Part shown: positions 29,227 through 37,986 of the stretch, piece by piece
Position numbering within the stretch: position 1 is the stretch's first letter
Layout of the letters: each line of letters begins with the position of its first letter
Source of the DNA: Patescibacteria group bacterium
Lineage (GTDB): Bacteria; Patescibacteriota; Gracilibacteria; Absconditabacterales; Absconditicoccaceae
Reading direction: 5' to 3'
Length of the DNA stretch: 64,000 nucleotides
Assembly (NCBI GenBank): GCA_017992195.1
Contig: JAGOPC010000001.1
Location: forward strand, 48,143 to 112,142
Made by a program: the position numbers and the translations under genes
Notes under the pieces: generated by a model
Database searches by the model: none
What the model was told of the DNA's origin: nothing
The model's input: the letters and a program-made list of their open reading frames with translations, nothing else

Positions 29227-30480
29227 ATGGTGTTTCCATATAGTGATTCTACATTTATTAATTTGACACATCCTATGGTAGTAGCAATTATAGCGTTCAT
29301 TATATTATTAGTTGTTCTCGTAGTGATTCACGAGTTTGGTCACTTTATAGCAGCTCGTAGAGCAGGCGTCAACGTGCATGAGTTTGCCGTAGGTATGGGA
29401 CCGAAAATAATTTCTTTCGGTAAGGATAAAAAGGGGACCGAGTTTACGTTACGCCTTTTGCCGCTCGGTGGGTTCGTGCGTATCAAAGGAGAAGGCCCGC
29501 ACGATGAGGGAGCATTCACGGAGAAAGATAGTTTTTTAAAAGCAACCTTTTGGAATAAAGTAGTTATCCTGCTCGGAGGAATTATTATGAATATTCTCGC
29601 GGCATGGATCATTTTCACTATAGGATTTTGGCATGGTGTGCAGCCAATTCAGGTTATCCCGGATAATTTTATAGCAGGAAATTCGGAAAGTCTGCTCATG
29701 CCGACCTACGGCTATCTTGAAAGTCAGGGGTTCATCTCAGGTGATGTGGTGACGGGAAGTGCGCATATCGTAGGAGTGATCAGTGGGCAACTTGCGAGTC
29801 AGGCAGGGCTCGCCTCAGGAGACACGATCGTGTCGATCGATGGCACGGCAGTTACAAATCAGAATATCGGCGCAGTATTAAAACAGAAAATAGGGAAAAA
29901 TATAGTGATTGATTATATGAGGGCAGGCGTGAAGAGCTCGGTGAATGTGGATTGTCCGCTCAGTTCATGTGTGCTCGGAATTTTTATGGAAGATAATTCA
30001 CACCAGGAGTTATTGCCGATCAAATATCCGCTAGGAAAGGCTATGGGTATGGCGGCGCACGAGATCTATGCGCAGGCGAAACTCACGTTTCCTGCGCTTG
30101 GAGGGATCGTCAGAAGCCTTCTTTCATCGCATAAGAACGACAGACAACAGGCGCTGCAAAACTTGTCAGGCCCGGTCGGTGCTGCTCGCGTGTGAGAGTT
30201 TATCATAGAAAGCGGAGGACGGATACAGTTCCTGATGTTCGGTGGACTTATCTCGCTGGCGCTCGCATTCTTCAATCTGCTGCCGATCCCAGCGCTCGAT
30301 GGAGGCAGACTCTTAGGGGTAATCATCCAGAAGTGATTGGGATTGCGTCCGGAAAAATACTATGCGATCGAAGGTGTCATCAACTTAGTCTTCTTCGTCC
30401 TACTGATGATCCTGGGAGTTTATATCATAGGCTTGGATCTGGTCAGGGCTTGGGGAGTGAGTATCCCGGGGATAGGGTAG
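29227..30480 (+). CDS. rseP: Site-2 membrane zinc protease RseP
   Basis: 417 residues. The zinc site HEFGH is at residues 35-39 inside the first membrane helix. A PDZ domain follows ([24 protein letters not shown], cut here). The last membrane region carries [14 protein letters not shown]. Two TGA codons (30193, 30334) are read as Gly. These proteases cut membrane-embedded anti-sigma factors or signal peptides. No sigma/anti-sigma pair is seen in the window. Ends in TAG. Confidence 0.93.
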
Positions 30481-30527
30481 TAATTCAGAATAAAGAATTG
30501 AGAAAAATATATCGAATAGCCATTGTC

Positions 30528-30555
30528 TTGACAACGGCTGTTTTGTTTTTATAAT
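30528..30555 (+). promoter_or_regulatory. Consensus promoter
   Basis: TTGACA (30528-30533), 16 bp, TATAAT (30550-30555). Drives the 588-residue membrane protein gene at 30623. Confidence 0.88.
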
Positions 30556-30561
30556 TTCTCT

Positions 30562-30577
30562 ATTCCAATTTTGGAAT
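30562..30577 (+). repeat. Palindrome at the transcription start
   Basis: ATTCCAA-TT-TTGGAAT lies at the predicted start site of the promoter at 30528. A nearly identical palindrome (15 of 16 bases over TTCCAANTTTGGAATG) occurs at 53107. Could be an operator. Confidence 0.6.
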
Positions 30578-30622
30578 GACTCAAAACTAAATCAATCACA
30601 AACACATTCAAAAACACTATTT

Positions 30623-32389
30623 ATGAACAGATCATTAACAACACTCGCAATTATTTGGACCATAGTATGGTTCGCGCTAGGCTATCTTGTTTTTATGCCT
30701 ACACTCTCCTTTACCTTCGGTCCAGGGATATACCTTTTTATTATTGTATACCTCATAGTGCTGGGATTATGCTTTATAAGACGCGATGAAGGCGTTGGTG
30801 CTACCTCGAAAACTTCGTGGTGGGCTGCTGGCATATTGTTTGCATTATTATTCTTTGGCGGCTGTGGAAGTAGCTGGTCCCTGTTTCATGCTACCGAGTA
30901 CAGAAATCTTATTGGAACAGTAGAGGCTTCAGAGTTCACTTCGGATGTCGCTGCCGTGGATCCCGATCAGATGATTACGGTAGATGAGCAGATCGCAGAA
31001 CGAATAGGAGGAAAAGTGCTAGGAGAACAACCAGGCTTAGGTAGTAGAGCAGAACTTGGCGATTTTACTTTACAGGCAGTAAATGGCAAACTTTACTGGA
31101 TATCTCCGTTAGTTCATAGCGGCCTCTTTAAATGGTGGAACTTCAGCGACGAAGGAACGCCGGGCTATGTTGTAGTTTCAGCAACAAACCAGGAGGAGTA
31201 TCGCCTTGTTACTAAAACAAATGGACAGGATATACACATTAAGTATCAGCCGGATTCTTACTTTGGAGAAGATTTAGGTAGGCACATCTACCTGAATGGC
31301 TATGTTTCACGGGGATATACCGATTACAACTTTGAAGTAGATGATAATTGGAATCCTTACTGGACAGTAACTTTGTATGATTCTAAAGTGGGATTTGAAG
31401 GCGATGACGCTACAGGAGTTTTGATTGTTAACCCCGCAACGGGAGAAATAAAACAACATTCTTTAAAAGAGTTGCCGACCTGGGTAGATAGAGTACAACC
31501 TATGTCTTTTGTTAAGACGCAGGCCGACGATTGGGGCGAATACATACATGGCTGGTGGAATCCTTCTGATAAGGATGAACTCTCTGCAAATGATGAGTGT
31601 TCAATAGTTCTTGCTAATGATGGATCCGTATGCTACTACATTGGGCTTCAATCGAAAGGTAGTGAAAACTCCACGGTTGGTTTCATGATGGTAAACTCCA
31701 GAACAAAGCACGTTAAATGGTACCGTCAGGCAGGCGCTACAGAAGATGCAGCAAAGCAGTCGGCAGAAGGTAAGGTACAACAGATGGGCTACACAGGCTC
31801 AGATGGAATAACTTACAACATTGACGGTAGGGCTACATATGAGTTTCTTCTAAAAGATAAAGGAGGGCTTATGAAACAGATTGCGCTTGTTTCGGTGCAT
31901 GATCACAATATCGTCGGCGTGGGTGAAAACCGTCAGCAAGCAATTCGTAGCTATCGTACAGAGCTCGCATCTCACGGAAATGCTGTGTCTGTCGGTCCCA
32001 GCGATATGCAAAAAGTAACACTCACTTCTATTGTAGAGCGCATTGCTGCTGATGTAAGTGGGACTAGTACTGATTACTACATGATTTTGGCTGAGCGCAA
32101 GCATACTATCTTTGCCGGCAATACCAGTGTGTCAGTGCAGATAACACTTACAAAGCCAGGAGATAAGGTGAAGATTGTGTTTATCGAAAACGATCGCCAT
32201 GAAATTGAAGTGATGTCGTTTGAGAATATGACTCTTAACCTGAAGCCAGACAGCATGCAGATTGTTCAGGAAGCGGCAATAGATACAGTACGGAATGCCC
32301 ACAGAGAGGACAAAGAAAATAAAATTATGGACAACAAATGGGAAAATCTATCTGCTGAGGAAAAACGCAAGCTAATGAACAAGAAATAG
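30623..32389 (+). CDS. Multi-membrane-segment protein with large extracytoplasmic domain, no UGA codons
   Basis: 588 residues. Three membrane segments near the N-terminus (residues about 5-27, 32-52 and 66-86), then a large soluble domain. A stretch TWVDRVQP...DDWGEYIHGWWNP and later GSENSTVGFMMVNSRTK, GATEDAAKQSAEGKVQQMGY reminds me of a family of unknown function found in many other phyla; this is from memory and unverified. The short C-terminal tail (ENLSAEEKRKLMNKK) is separate. Despite several dozen Gly, none is UGA, unlike accessory neighbours. Ends in TAG. Single-gene unit with promoter and terminator. Possible recent transfer from a standard-code organism. Confidence 0.8.
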   Translation: MNRSLTTLAIIWTIVWFALGYLVFMPTLSFTFGPGIYLFIIVYLIVLGLCFIRRDEGVGATSKTSWWAAGILFALLFFGGCGSSWSLFHATEYRNLIGTVEASEFTSDVAAVDPDQMITVDEQIAERIGGKVLGEQPGLGSRAELGDFTLQAVNGKLYWISPLVHSGLFKWWNFSDEGTPGYVVVSATNQEEYRLVTKTNGQDIHIKYQPDSYFGEDLGRHIYLNGYVSRGYTDYNFEVDDNWNPYWTVTLYDSKVGFEGDDATGVLIVNPATGEIKQHSLKELPTWVDRVQPMSFVKTQADDWGEYIHGWWNPSDKDELSANDECSIVLANDGSVCYYIGLQSKGSENSTVGFMMVNSRTKHVKWYRQAGATEDAAKQSAEGKVQQMGYTGSDGITYNIDGRATYEFLLKDKGGLMKQIALVSVHDHNIVGVGENRQQAIRSYRTELASHGNAVSVGPSDMQKVTLTSIVERIAADVSGTSTDYYMILAERKHTIFAGNTSVSVQITLTKPGDKVKIVFIENDRHEIEVMSFENMTLNLKPDSMQIVQEAAIDTVRNAHREDKENKIMDNKWENLSAEEKRKLMNKK

Positions 32390-32412
32390 TAAGAATTCAA
32401 CAAATTTTATGT

Positions 32413-32443
32413 AAAACCGGCTAGGATTCTGGCCGGTTTTTCT
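32413..32443 (+). terminator. Intrinsic terminator
   Basis: Stem AAAACCGGC (32413-32421) with GCCGGTTTT (32432-32440), 10-nt loop, T-rich run after. Confidence 0.85.
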
Positions 32444-32454
32444 TATTGCTTTTT

Positions 32455-32483
32455 TTGCTTTTCACCGCTAATTAGGCTATAAT
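32455..32483 (+). promoter_or_regulatory. Promoter for the DUF1003 gene
   Basis: TTGCTT (32455-32460), 17 bp, TATAAT (32478-32483), 31 bp before the ATG. Confidence 0.6.
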
Positions 32484-32514
32484 AAACTATTCATCAATAT
32501 TACATTACGCATCC

Positions 32515-33063
32515 ATGGATCTTCAAAATGTAGAGCGCAACCAGTCAGAGTATATAAAAAACATCCTCAATGCCGATAAGGCAGATCTGGAGGACATTTT
32601 GGTGAGTATCAAAGAAAAAGAGCTCCTGTCACAGAATATTAACGATGACTATGATGAGACGCTGACGTTCGGTCAGCGCCTTGCAGATAAGATAGCTTCG
32701 TTTGGCGGTAGTTGGACGTTTATTATCTCGTTTCTCGTCGTTCTCGGTCTATGGATGGGTCTCAATATTGTTCTTTGACCAAAAGCATGGGATACATATC
32801 CGTTTATCTTGCTCAATCTCGTTCTTTCGTCGCTTGCCGCGCTTCAGGCGCCCGTTATTATGATGAGTCAGAACAGACAGGCTCAGAGAGACCGTCTTCG
32901 TGCAGAGAACGACTATAAGGTAAACCTGAAAGCGGAGATTGAAATTCGTACCCTTCACGAGAAGCTCGACCATCTTCTTATGAAGAAGCGGCAGACGCTT
33001 ATGGAGATCCAGCAAATCCAGCTCGATATCTTACAAAAGGGACCTTCAGAGGACAACACATAG
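32515..33063 (+). CDS. DUF1003 family inner-membrane protein
   Basis: 182 residues. Two membrane helices separated by a short loop, then the family signature WDTYPFILLNLVLSSLAALQAPVIMMSQNRQ (cut: NLVLSS, AAXQAPVIMMSQNRQ), with a charged C-terminal coiled segment (DYKVNLKAEIEIRTLHEKLDHLL). One TGA at 32776-32778 (NIVL-G-PKAWD). Function of DUF1003 unknown. Ends in TAG; terminator follows. Confidence 0.9.
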
Positions 33064-33084
33064 TACCATTTCTCTAAACTATTG

Positions 33085-33113
33085 AAAGGCGCGTCATCGG
33101 ATGCGCCTTTTTT
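33085..33113 (+). terminator. Intrinsic terminator
   Basis: Stem AAAGGCGC (33085-33092) with GCGCCTTT (33103-33110), then T run. Confidence 0.88.
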
Positions 33114-33136
33114 GATTACCGACGCGGCACTTTCCC

Positions 33137-33164
33137 TTGAAATCACTAGCCGAAATCATATAGT
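33137..33164 (+). promoter_or_regulatory. Promoter for rpsL
   Basis: TTGAAA (33137-33142), 16 bp, TATAGT (33159-33164). Confidence 0.6.
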
Positions 33165-33221
33165 TGCCAAAAGACGCTCGTCAAGAGCATGTTTTTTATT
33201 CTATTTTTGGCCAATTAGAGA

Positions 33222-33641
33222 ATGCCTACTATTAACCAGCTTATTAAACACGGAAGAGAGAAGAAAAAATATAAGTCGAAAGCGCCTGCGCTACAATTTG
33301 GAGTTAATAAATTACAATCAAATAAAAAAGTGCATATCCCTGCGCCTTTCAAGAGAGGAGTGTGTCTTAAGGTGACGGTAACAAAACCTAAGAAACCGAA
33401 CTCGGCTCAACGTAAGATCGCAAAGGTAAGACTTTCAAACGGACTTGAAGTGATCGCATATATACCAGGAGAAAAGCATACTCTTCAGGAGCATAGTGTG
33501 GTTCTCGTTCGCGGAGGAAGAGTAAAAGACCTCCCGGGTGTGAAGTATCATATCATCCGTGGTGTATACGATTCGAACCCAGTAGAAGCGAGAAGACAGA
33601 GTAGATCATTGTACGGTAACAAGAGACCAAAGCAAAAATAA
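33222..33641 (+). CDS. rpsL: 30S ribosomal protein uS12
   Basis: 139 residues. [13 protein letters not shown] at the start, [18 protein letters not shown], and [12 protein letters not shown] near the end. The Lys residues that are streptomycin-resistance sites are in KPNSA and VKDLPG as usual. Start of a second ribosomal unit (rpsL, rpsG); fusA is not adjacent. Confidence 0.97.
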   Translation: MPTINQLIKHGREKKKYKSKAPALQFGVNKLQSNKKVHIPAPFKRGVCLKVTVTKPKKPNSAQRKIAKVRLSNGLEVIAYIPGEKHTLQEHSVVLVRGGRVKDLPGVKYHIIRGVYDSNPVEARRQSRSLYGNKRPKQK

Positions 33642-33754
33642 TCTAAAAAATATTCATACGATTTGGAGAATACTAACATATTTCAAAAGGGTTCTTGGAG
33701 TGGATGTGGCTGTCCACAAAACAGTTTTAATTACTTTATCAGACGCTATAACGC

Positions 33755-34225
33755 ATGGGTAAAAAATACGAAAAGCCAGCATATCTTGGGCTTCCAACAA
33801 GCGATCAGAAAGCACAGAAATTCATAAACTATATTATGAAAGAAGGAAAGAGGACTGTTGCACTTAAAATCTACAATGACACTATGTCAGAGATCAAGTC
33901 TAATGGTCACCTCAATCCAAATGCTGTCCTTGATGCAGCGCTTGAAAACGCAGCGCCAGATATCATGGTAAAATCAAAAAGAATCGGAGGTGCCGTCTAT
34001 CAGGTACCACTCGAAGTAAAACCATACAAGAAGCTTTTCTTCGCATCTAAGTGGCTTCTTGAAGCTGCAAGATCTAAGAAGGGTAGACCAATGTACAAGA
34101 AGCTCGCTGAAGAACTTATGGCGGCTTACTCAGGACAGGGTCCGGCTATCAAGAGAAAAGAAGAGGTACACAAGATGGCAGAAGCTAACAAGGCGTTCTC
34201 ATATCTTGCGAAGTACGTTAAATAA
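33755..34225 (+). CDS. rpsG: 30S ribosomal protein uS7
   Basis: 156 residues. KFINYIMKEGKRTVALKIY, KRIGGAVYQVPLEV, and the C-terminal KEEVHKMAEANKAFSYLA. 113 bp after rpsL. Confidence 0.97.
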   Translation: MGKKYEKPAYLGLPTSDQKAQKFINYIMKEGKRTVALKIYNDTMSEIKSNGHLNPNAVLDAALENAAPDIMVKSKRIGGAVYQVPLEVKPYKKLFFASKWLLEAARSKKGRPMYKKLAEELMAAYSGQGPAIKRKEEVHKMAEANKAFSYLAKYVK

Positions 34226-34297
34226 CAAACGATCAAACGTGAAAACGTCTAAACGATTCATCGTTTTATCGCTTTATCATTGTATCTGCATTCAAAA

Positions 34298-34549
34298 ATG
34301 CCTAAATGTAATAAATCGAACTTCAACCACGCCTTATATAACCTCAACAGAACAAGAGGAAAGTCTGGTGAAAAAAACAAGAAAGCTGTCGATCATAAGA
34401 TTTCTCTTATGAAAAGAGTAGAGAAAGAAGGTGAGACAAAGTGGCTTAAAAACGCACTTATGAAAGTAAACGCAAAACTCAAAGCTATGGGTATCAGCGA
34501 TACTATGGTGCAAAATACTATATCGAAGAAAGCAATTTTATCTAAGTAA
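34298..34549 (+). CDS. Small basic protein, possibly ribosome-associated
   Basis: 83 residues from the ATG at 34298, very rich in Lys and Asn (MPKCNKSNFNHALYNLNRTR at the start). No recognised family, no TGA, ends in TAA. It sits between rpsG and rplS with short spacers. Composition and location suggest a lineage-specific or highly diverged ribosomal protein. A longer start at 34280 is possible but lacks support. Confidence 0.65.
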   Translation: MPKCNKSNFNHALYNLNRTRGKSGEKNKKAVDHKISLMKRVEKEGETKWLKNALMKVNAKLKAMGISDTMVQNTISKKAILSK

Positions 34550-34564
34550 TTACAATTCTCCGTT

Positions 34565-34723
34565 ATGAGACTCAGAACAAACGCTAAGAAAAAGCTCAAC
34601 AAGGCACTCGTGAGAGTAGAGAAGGTGGTAATTATGGACACAAGAAAAAACCTTGAGCAGCAAAAGAAATGGAAGGCAAAGGTAATGAACTCAAAAGCAA
34701 GAGCTCAATCTTCAGCACTCTAG
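34565..34723 (+). CDS. Small basic helical protein, possibly ribosome-associated
   Basis: 52 residues (MRLRTNAKKKLNKALVRVEK at the start), ends in TAG. Highly basic, likely one or two helices. It begins 15 bp after the preceding small gene and ends 33 bp before rplS, so it probably shares their transcript. Not recognised. Confidence 0.55.
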   Translation: MRLRTNAKKKLNKALVRVEKVVIMDTRKNLEQQKKWKAKVMNSKARAQSSAL

Positions 34724-34756
34724 ATCTCTATTTACTTATTACAATTGGTAACTACC

Positions 34757-35128
34757 ATGGATTTCCAAAGACTAAAAAGCATATATGAAGCAAAGTGATA
34801 TAAGATCGCTGATATTAAGGTGGGTCAACATCTCGAGATACACGAGAAGCTTGGTGACAGAATCCGGAGATTCAAAGGACTTGTCATAAAAGTATGGAAG
34901 CCTTCTCATCCAGATGGTACATTCACTATCAGAGGAACGGTTGCAGGACATACTATCGAAAAGATATATCCATTATCATTTCCAAAATTTGAAAAAATTA
35001 TTCTTCTTGATGAGTATAAGGTAAGAAGAAGTAAACTCTACTATATTAGAGATAAGGTAGGTAAGGATGCGAAATTTAAGAGCAAGATCACTACAAACAA
35101 GAAAGACAAGAATCTTATTGCACAATAA
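34757..35128 (+). CDS. rplS: 50S ribosomal protein bL19
   Basis: 123 residues. VGQHLEIHEKLGDRIRRFKGLVIK, then TFTIRG and the C-terminal KVRRSKLYYIRDKVGK. One TGA near residue 13 (EAK-G-YKI). The start is the ATG at 34757. Confidence 0.95.
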
Positions 35129-35155
35129 TTTTATATTTGGTTACGATCCTAAGAA

Positions 35156-35821
35156 ATGGAACTTACAGTACAGAAACGTACATTGACAGGAAAGAAAGTG
35201 CTTACACTTAGAAAACAGAATATCATTCCAGGTGTTGTGTATGGTAAACATCTTTCTGCGCCTTCAACAGTACAGTTTGATAAAAATAGCTTTCTAAGAG
35301 CGTATAAACATGCCGGAGAATCAACGCCAGTTGATATTATCGGTGACGAGACTCATCTCGTGCTTATCCACCAGATCGACGTAAATCCTATTACTGATGC
35401 GGTAGTTCACGTGGACTTCCTCGCGGTAAAAGCAGATGAAAAGGTGGAAGCATCGGTTTCTATCGTTCTCGTTGGAACATCTCCTGCAGAGAAAGACAGT
35501 ATCGGTAGAGTGCAGTTGGTAAAAGACCACGTAAGAGTAGAAGCTCTTCCAAGAGACCTTCCTCATGATATCAAAGTTGATGTCTCAGGACTCGCAACAT
35601 TGCAAGATGGTATCTTCGTAAGAGACCTTCAGGTGTCTGATAAGGTAGAAATTCTTGATGATGCAGACCTTCCTATCGTGTCGGTTGTTGCTCTTGAGGA
35701 CGAAGTAGAAGAAGTAGCAACTGCAGCAGACAATGCAGCAGCAGCATCTGGTACAGCCGGAGCAGACGCAGCAGCAGAAGGTGATGCAGCAGCGGACAAA
35801 GACGACAAGAAAGACAAATAA
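35156..35821 (+). CDS. rplY: 50S ribosomal protein bL25 (Ctc form)
   Basis: 221 residues. N-terminal L25 domain (RTLTGKKVLTLRKQNIIPGVVYGKH, cut: IPGVVYGK) plus the C-terminal Ctc beta domain (VEALPRDLPHDIKVDVSGL). The last 45 residues are an Ala/Asp/Glu-rich low-complexity tail ending in DKKDK. Binds 5S rRNA. Confidence 0.93.
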   Translation: MELTVQKRTLTGKKVLTLRKQNIIPGVVYGKHLSAPSTVQFDKNSFLRAYKHAGESTPVDIIGDETHLVLIHQIDVNPITDAVVHVDFLAVKADEKVEASVSIVLVGTSPAEKDSIGRVQLVKDHVRVEALPRDLPHDIKVDVSGLATLQDGIFVRDLQVSDKVEILDDADLPIVSVVALEDEVEEVATAADNAAAASGTAGADAAAEGDAAADKDDKKDK

Positions 35822-35848
35822 TTTTATTCCTCGTATGATACTATAAGG

Positions 35849-36037
35849 ATGGCAAGAGTATGTCAAATATCAGGTAAGAAGACGACTTTCGGAAACAATA
35901 GATCTCATTCGATGAGAGCTACTGCGAGAACCTTCAAACCAAATCTTATCACAAAGATGGTTGATCTTGGTGATGGAATGAAAGTGAAAATCAAGATGTC
36001 TACAAAGATGTACAAGAAATATAAAGCTGAGCTCTAA
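35849..36037 (+). CDS. rpmB: 50S ribosomal protein bL28
   Basis: 62 residues. [21 protein letters not shown], then [12 protein letters not shown]. One zinc-type Cys only (VCQISGKK), so not the CxxC form. Ends in TAA. Confidence 0.95.
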   Translation: MARVCQISGKKTTFGNNRSHSMRATARTFKPNLITKMVDLGDGMKVKIKMSTKMYKKYKAEL

Positions 36038-36094
36038 GAGACCACATTCATAATAAGGGGTGTTAAGCTCCATGGACTGCTCCGGCAGTACTAT

Positions 36095-36166
36095 GGGCTG
36101 GTAGCTCAGTGGTAGAGCAATGGCCTTTTAAGCCACTGGTCGAGGGTTCGATCCCCTCCCAGCCCA
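36095..36166 (+). tRNA. tRNA-Lys(TTT)
   Basis: Acceptor GGGCTGG with CCAGCCC, anticodon loop CTTTTAA (anticodon TTT), T arm GAGGG-TTCGATC-CCCTC. CCA not encoded. Confidence 0.94.
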
Positions 36167-36240
36167 AAAAAGTAACAGCAGCAATGTTGTTATTTTTTTA
36201 TTGCATTGAATCGTGAAGCAAGAACAATAATCTCAGATAT

Positions 36241-37029
36241 ATGAAAATAATAGTCCAAAACCTCAATGGTATGAGGTCTGCCTATGGCAAATGACTTATC
36301 AACCGACTGGGAAAGCACAGCCCAGATGTTTTTTGTATGCAGGAGATCAGAATCTCGGAAGACCAGATACCAAGTGATTTTACTGCAAATGGAAACTTGC
36401 TGCAAAGCCCTCTGGTGAGAGATTATCATAAATATCGGAATCATGGTGTCGTCCCAGGATATGCATGAACAGCGGTCTTTTCTAAGATTCCAGCTTTGAA
36501 TGCCACCTATGAGATATGAATTCCCGACTTAGATAAGCAGGGGAGGATTGTTGTTCTAGAGTACGAAGAGTTTATTCTTATCAATACCTATATACCAAAT
36601 GGCGGTCCGGCAAATGCGAAAGTCGGAATCAAACTTGATTACCTTCATAAAATATTTGAGCTGGTCTCGGGGCTTATGAAGAAAAAAGAGGTGATCTTCT
36701 GCGGAGACTTTAATATAGCTCATACGCCAAATGACCTTGCACAGCCAAAACAAAATGCGAGGAGAACCGGCTTCTTACCTGAAGAAAGAGTGATGATAGA
36801 CAAGCTTATCGCTATGGGTTTCGCCGACGTTCTGAGGATTTTCCATCCGGAAGCGCCCATCTATAGCTGGTATTCGTACCGCAGTAAGAACACATGAGTC
36901 GAAATAGGCTGGAGGTTCGACTATATTTTTGTCACTCCTGGACTGATCAGCAAGATAAACTCCTTTGAGATTCCTAAATTTCTAGACCACTCTGACCACT
37001 GTCCGATGTTTATGGAAATCGATATCTAA
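36241..37029 (+). CDS. xth: Exodeoxyribonuclease III / AP endonuclease
   Basis: 262 residues reconstructed across four TGA codons. EEP-fold nuclease: VQNLNGMRSAY, PDVFCMQEIRIS, FCGDFNIAHTPNDLAQPKQN, SWYSYRS then GWRFDYIFVTPGL, and LDHSDHCPMFMEI at the end carry the metal-binding and catalytic Asn, Glu, Asp and His. It repairs abasic sites and removes blocked 3' ends. The start MKIIVQNLNG is canonical. Lies 74 bp after tRNA-Lys; ends in TAA. Confidence 0.95.
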
Positions 37030-37110
37030 AAAACACTTTCTCTTGAACTTTTCCGGCATAAGGGTAGCTTTCTGATAAGCAAATACTTTTATTTTTTGTC
37101 TGTGTAATCT

Positions 37111-37260
37111 ATGTTATACGCTATTGCCGGGATTCTCATTATTATTTGGCTTTTAGGGTTGTTGCTTAATTTTGGAGGTGCAATTATCCACGTATTGCTC
37201 GTTATCGCTGTTATCGTTATCTTAGTAAGAGTAATTAAGGGGAAAAAGCCTATTGGATAG
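37111..37260 (+). CDS. Lmo0937-type small membrane protein
   Basis: 49 residues with two membrane helices (LYAIAGILIIIWLLGLLL and IIHVLLVIAVIVILVRVI), typical of the Lmo0937/DUF5670 family of very short stress-associated membrane proteins. No TGA; ends in TAG. A terminator hairpin follows. Confidence 0.8.
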   Translation: MLYAIAGILIIIWLLGLLLNFGGAIIHVLLVIAVIVILVRVIKGKKPIG

Positions 37261-37328
37261 GCCAGGTAGGTCCCACTATCATATTTCATAAAAGAAACGC
37301 TAATAATGCTATTATAAGTACGAAAAAA

Positions 37329-37352
37329 GACCCGCCAGGCGGGTCTTTTTTT
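37329..37352 (+). terminator. Intrinsic terminator
   Basis: GACCCGC-CAG-GCGGGTC (37329-37345) followed by seven T; an A run on the other side makes it potentially bidirectional. Confidence 0.9.
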
Positions 37353-37361
37353 ATATAAAAA

Positions 37362-37400
37362 AATGATACATTGAGCTTCTAGACGGCTGTATGTATCATT
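37362..37400. repeat. Ten-base inverted repeat with 19-nt loop
   Basis: AATGATACAT (37362-37371) and ATGTATCATT (37391-37400), perfect complement, flanked by A on the left and T on the right. Located between a plus-strand terminator and a convergent minus gene. May be a second, bidirectional terminator or a protein-binding site. Confidence 0.6.
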
Positions 37401-37489
37401 CTTTTGAGTGTTTTTTATGGAATGTTAAGCGGGGATGTTTAGATCCGCTCTATAGAGTAATACGATCCACTAAAGGGTTTGTGACAAGA

Positions 37490-37960
37490 TTATAATTTTA
37501 GTTTTCTGATGAGCTTTTCCGTGAAAGAGTAGGTAGGAGCGTCAGTAAGAGGAAGATATTGTGAGAGTTCGTTGGTAAACGCGTCTACGTTTGTTTTTGC
37601 GTCGTCCAGCGTAAAGATAAGTTTGTCTCCTTTGGTGATAATGATGAGGTTTCTTCGCTCTCCGGTGTGGGCATCGATTTCAACGCTTCGGCCAGCTAAT
37701 TGCAACCATGACACCACCTTTTCACCCATTCCGAGCCCCTGGTCTGTCGTGCGTAGCGTGATCTTCTTATTTCTCATCAAAGCAAATAAAATATAACCTC
37801 ATACGAGAAAAAAGAGAACTATCGCTCCGAAAAAGTTTTCGAAAAGAATTGATGCAACGATCAGCACGACGAGCACCAATGAAAACACAATATATCGGGT
37901 TTTCCCTCTTTCAAAATACTCTCCGTTATGGACTACAACGCTTGCCATGTACACATGCAT
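37490..37960 (-). CDS. Hypothetical protein with two membrane helices and a soluble C-terminal domain
   Basis: 156 residues (152 if the start is the ATG at 37948). Helices around residues 22-38 (IVFSLVLVVLIVASILF) and 43-59 (AIVLFFLV-GGYILFA, with TGA as Gly). The C-terminal domain of about 95 residues is alpha/beta, possibly a PH-like or DUF-type fold; not recognised. Ends in TAA. Confidence 0.75.
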
Positions 37961-37986
37961 AATGTAAAACTATCTCATAGATACCT

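Noticed and set aside
30518..30550. Hairpin AGCC...GGCT with T-rich tail as rseP terminator
   Set aside because: The same bases form a perfect TTGACA-N16-TATAAT promoter; the hairpin loop is only two bases and a mismatch interrupts the stem. It may contribute, but the promoter is the better call.
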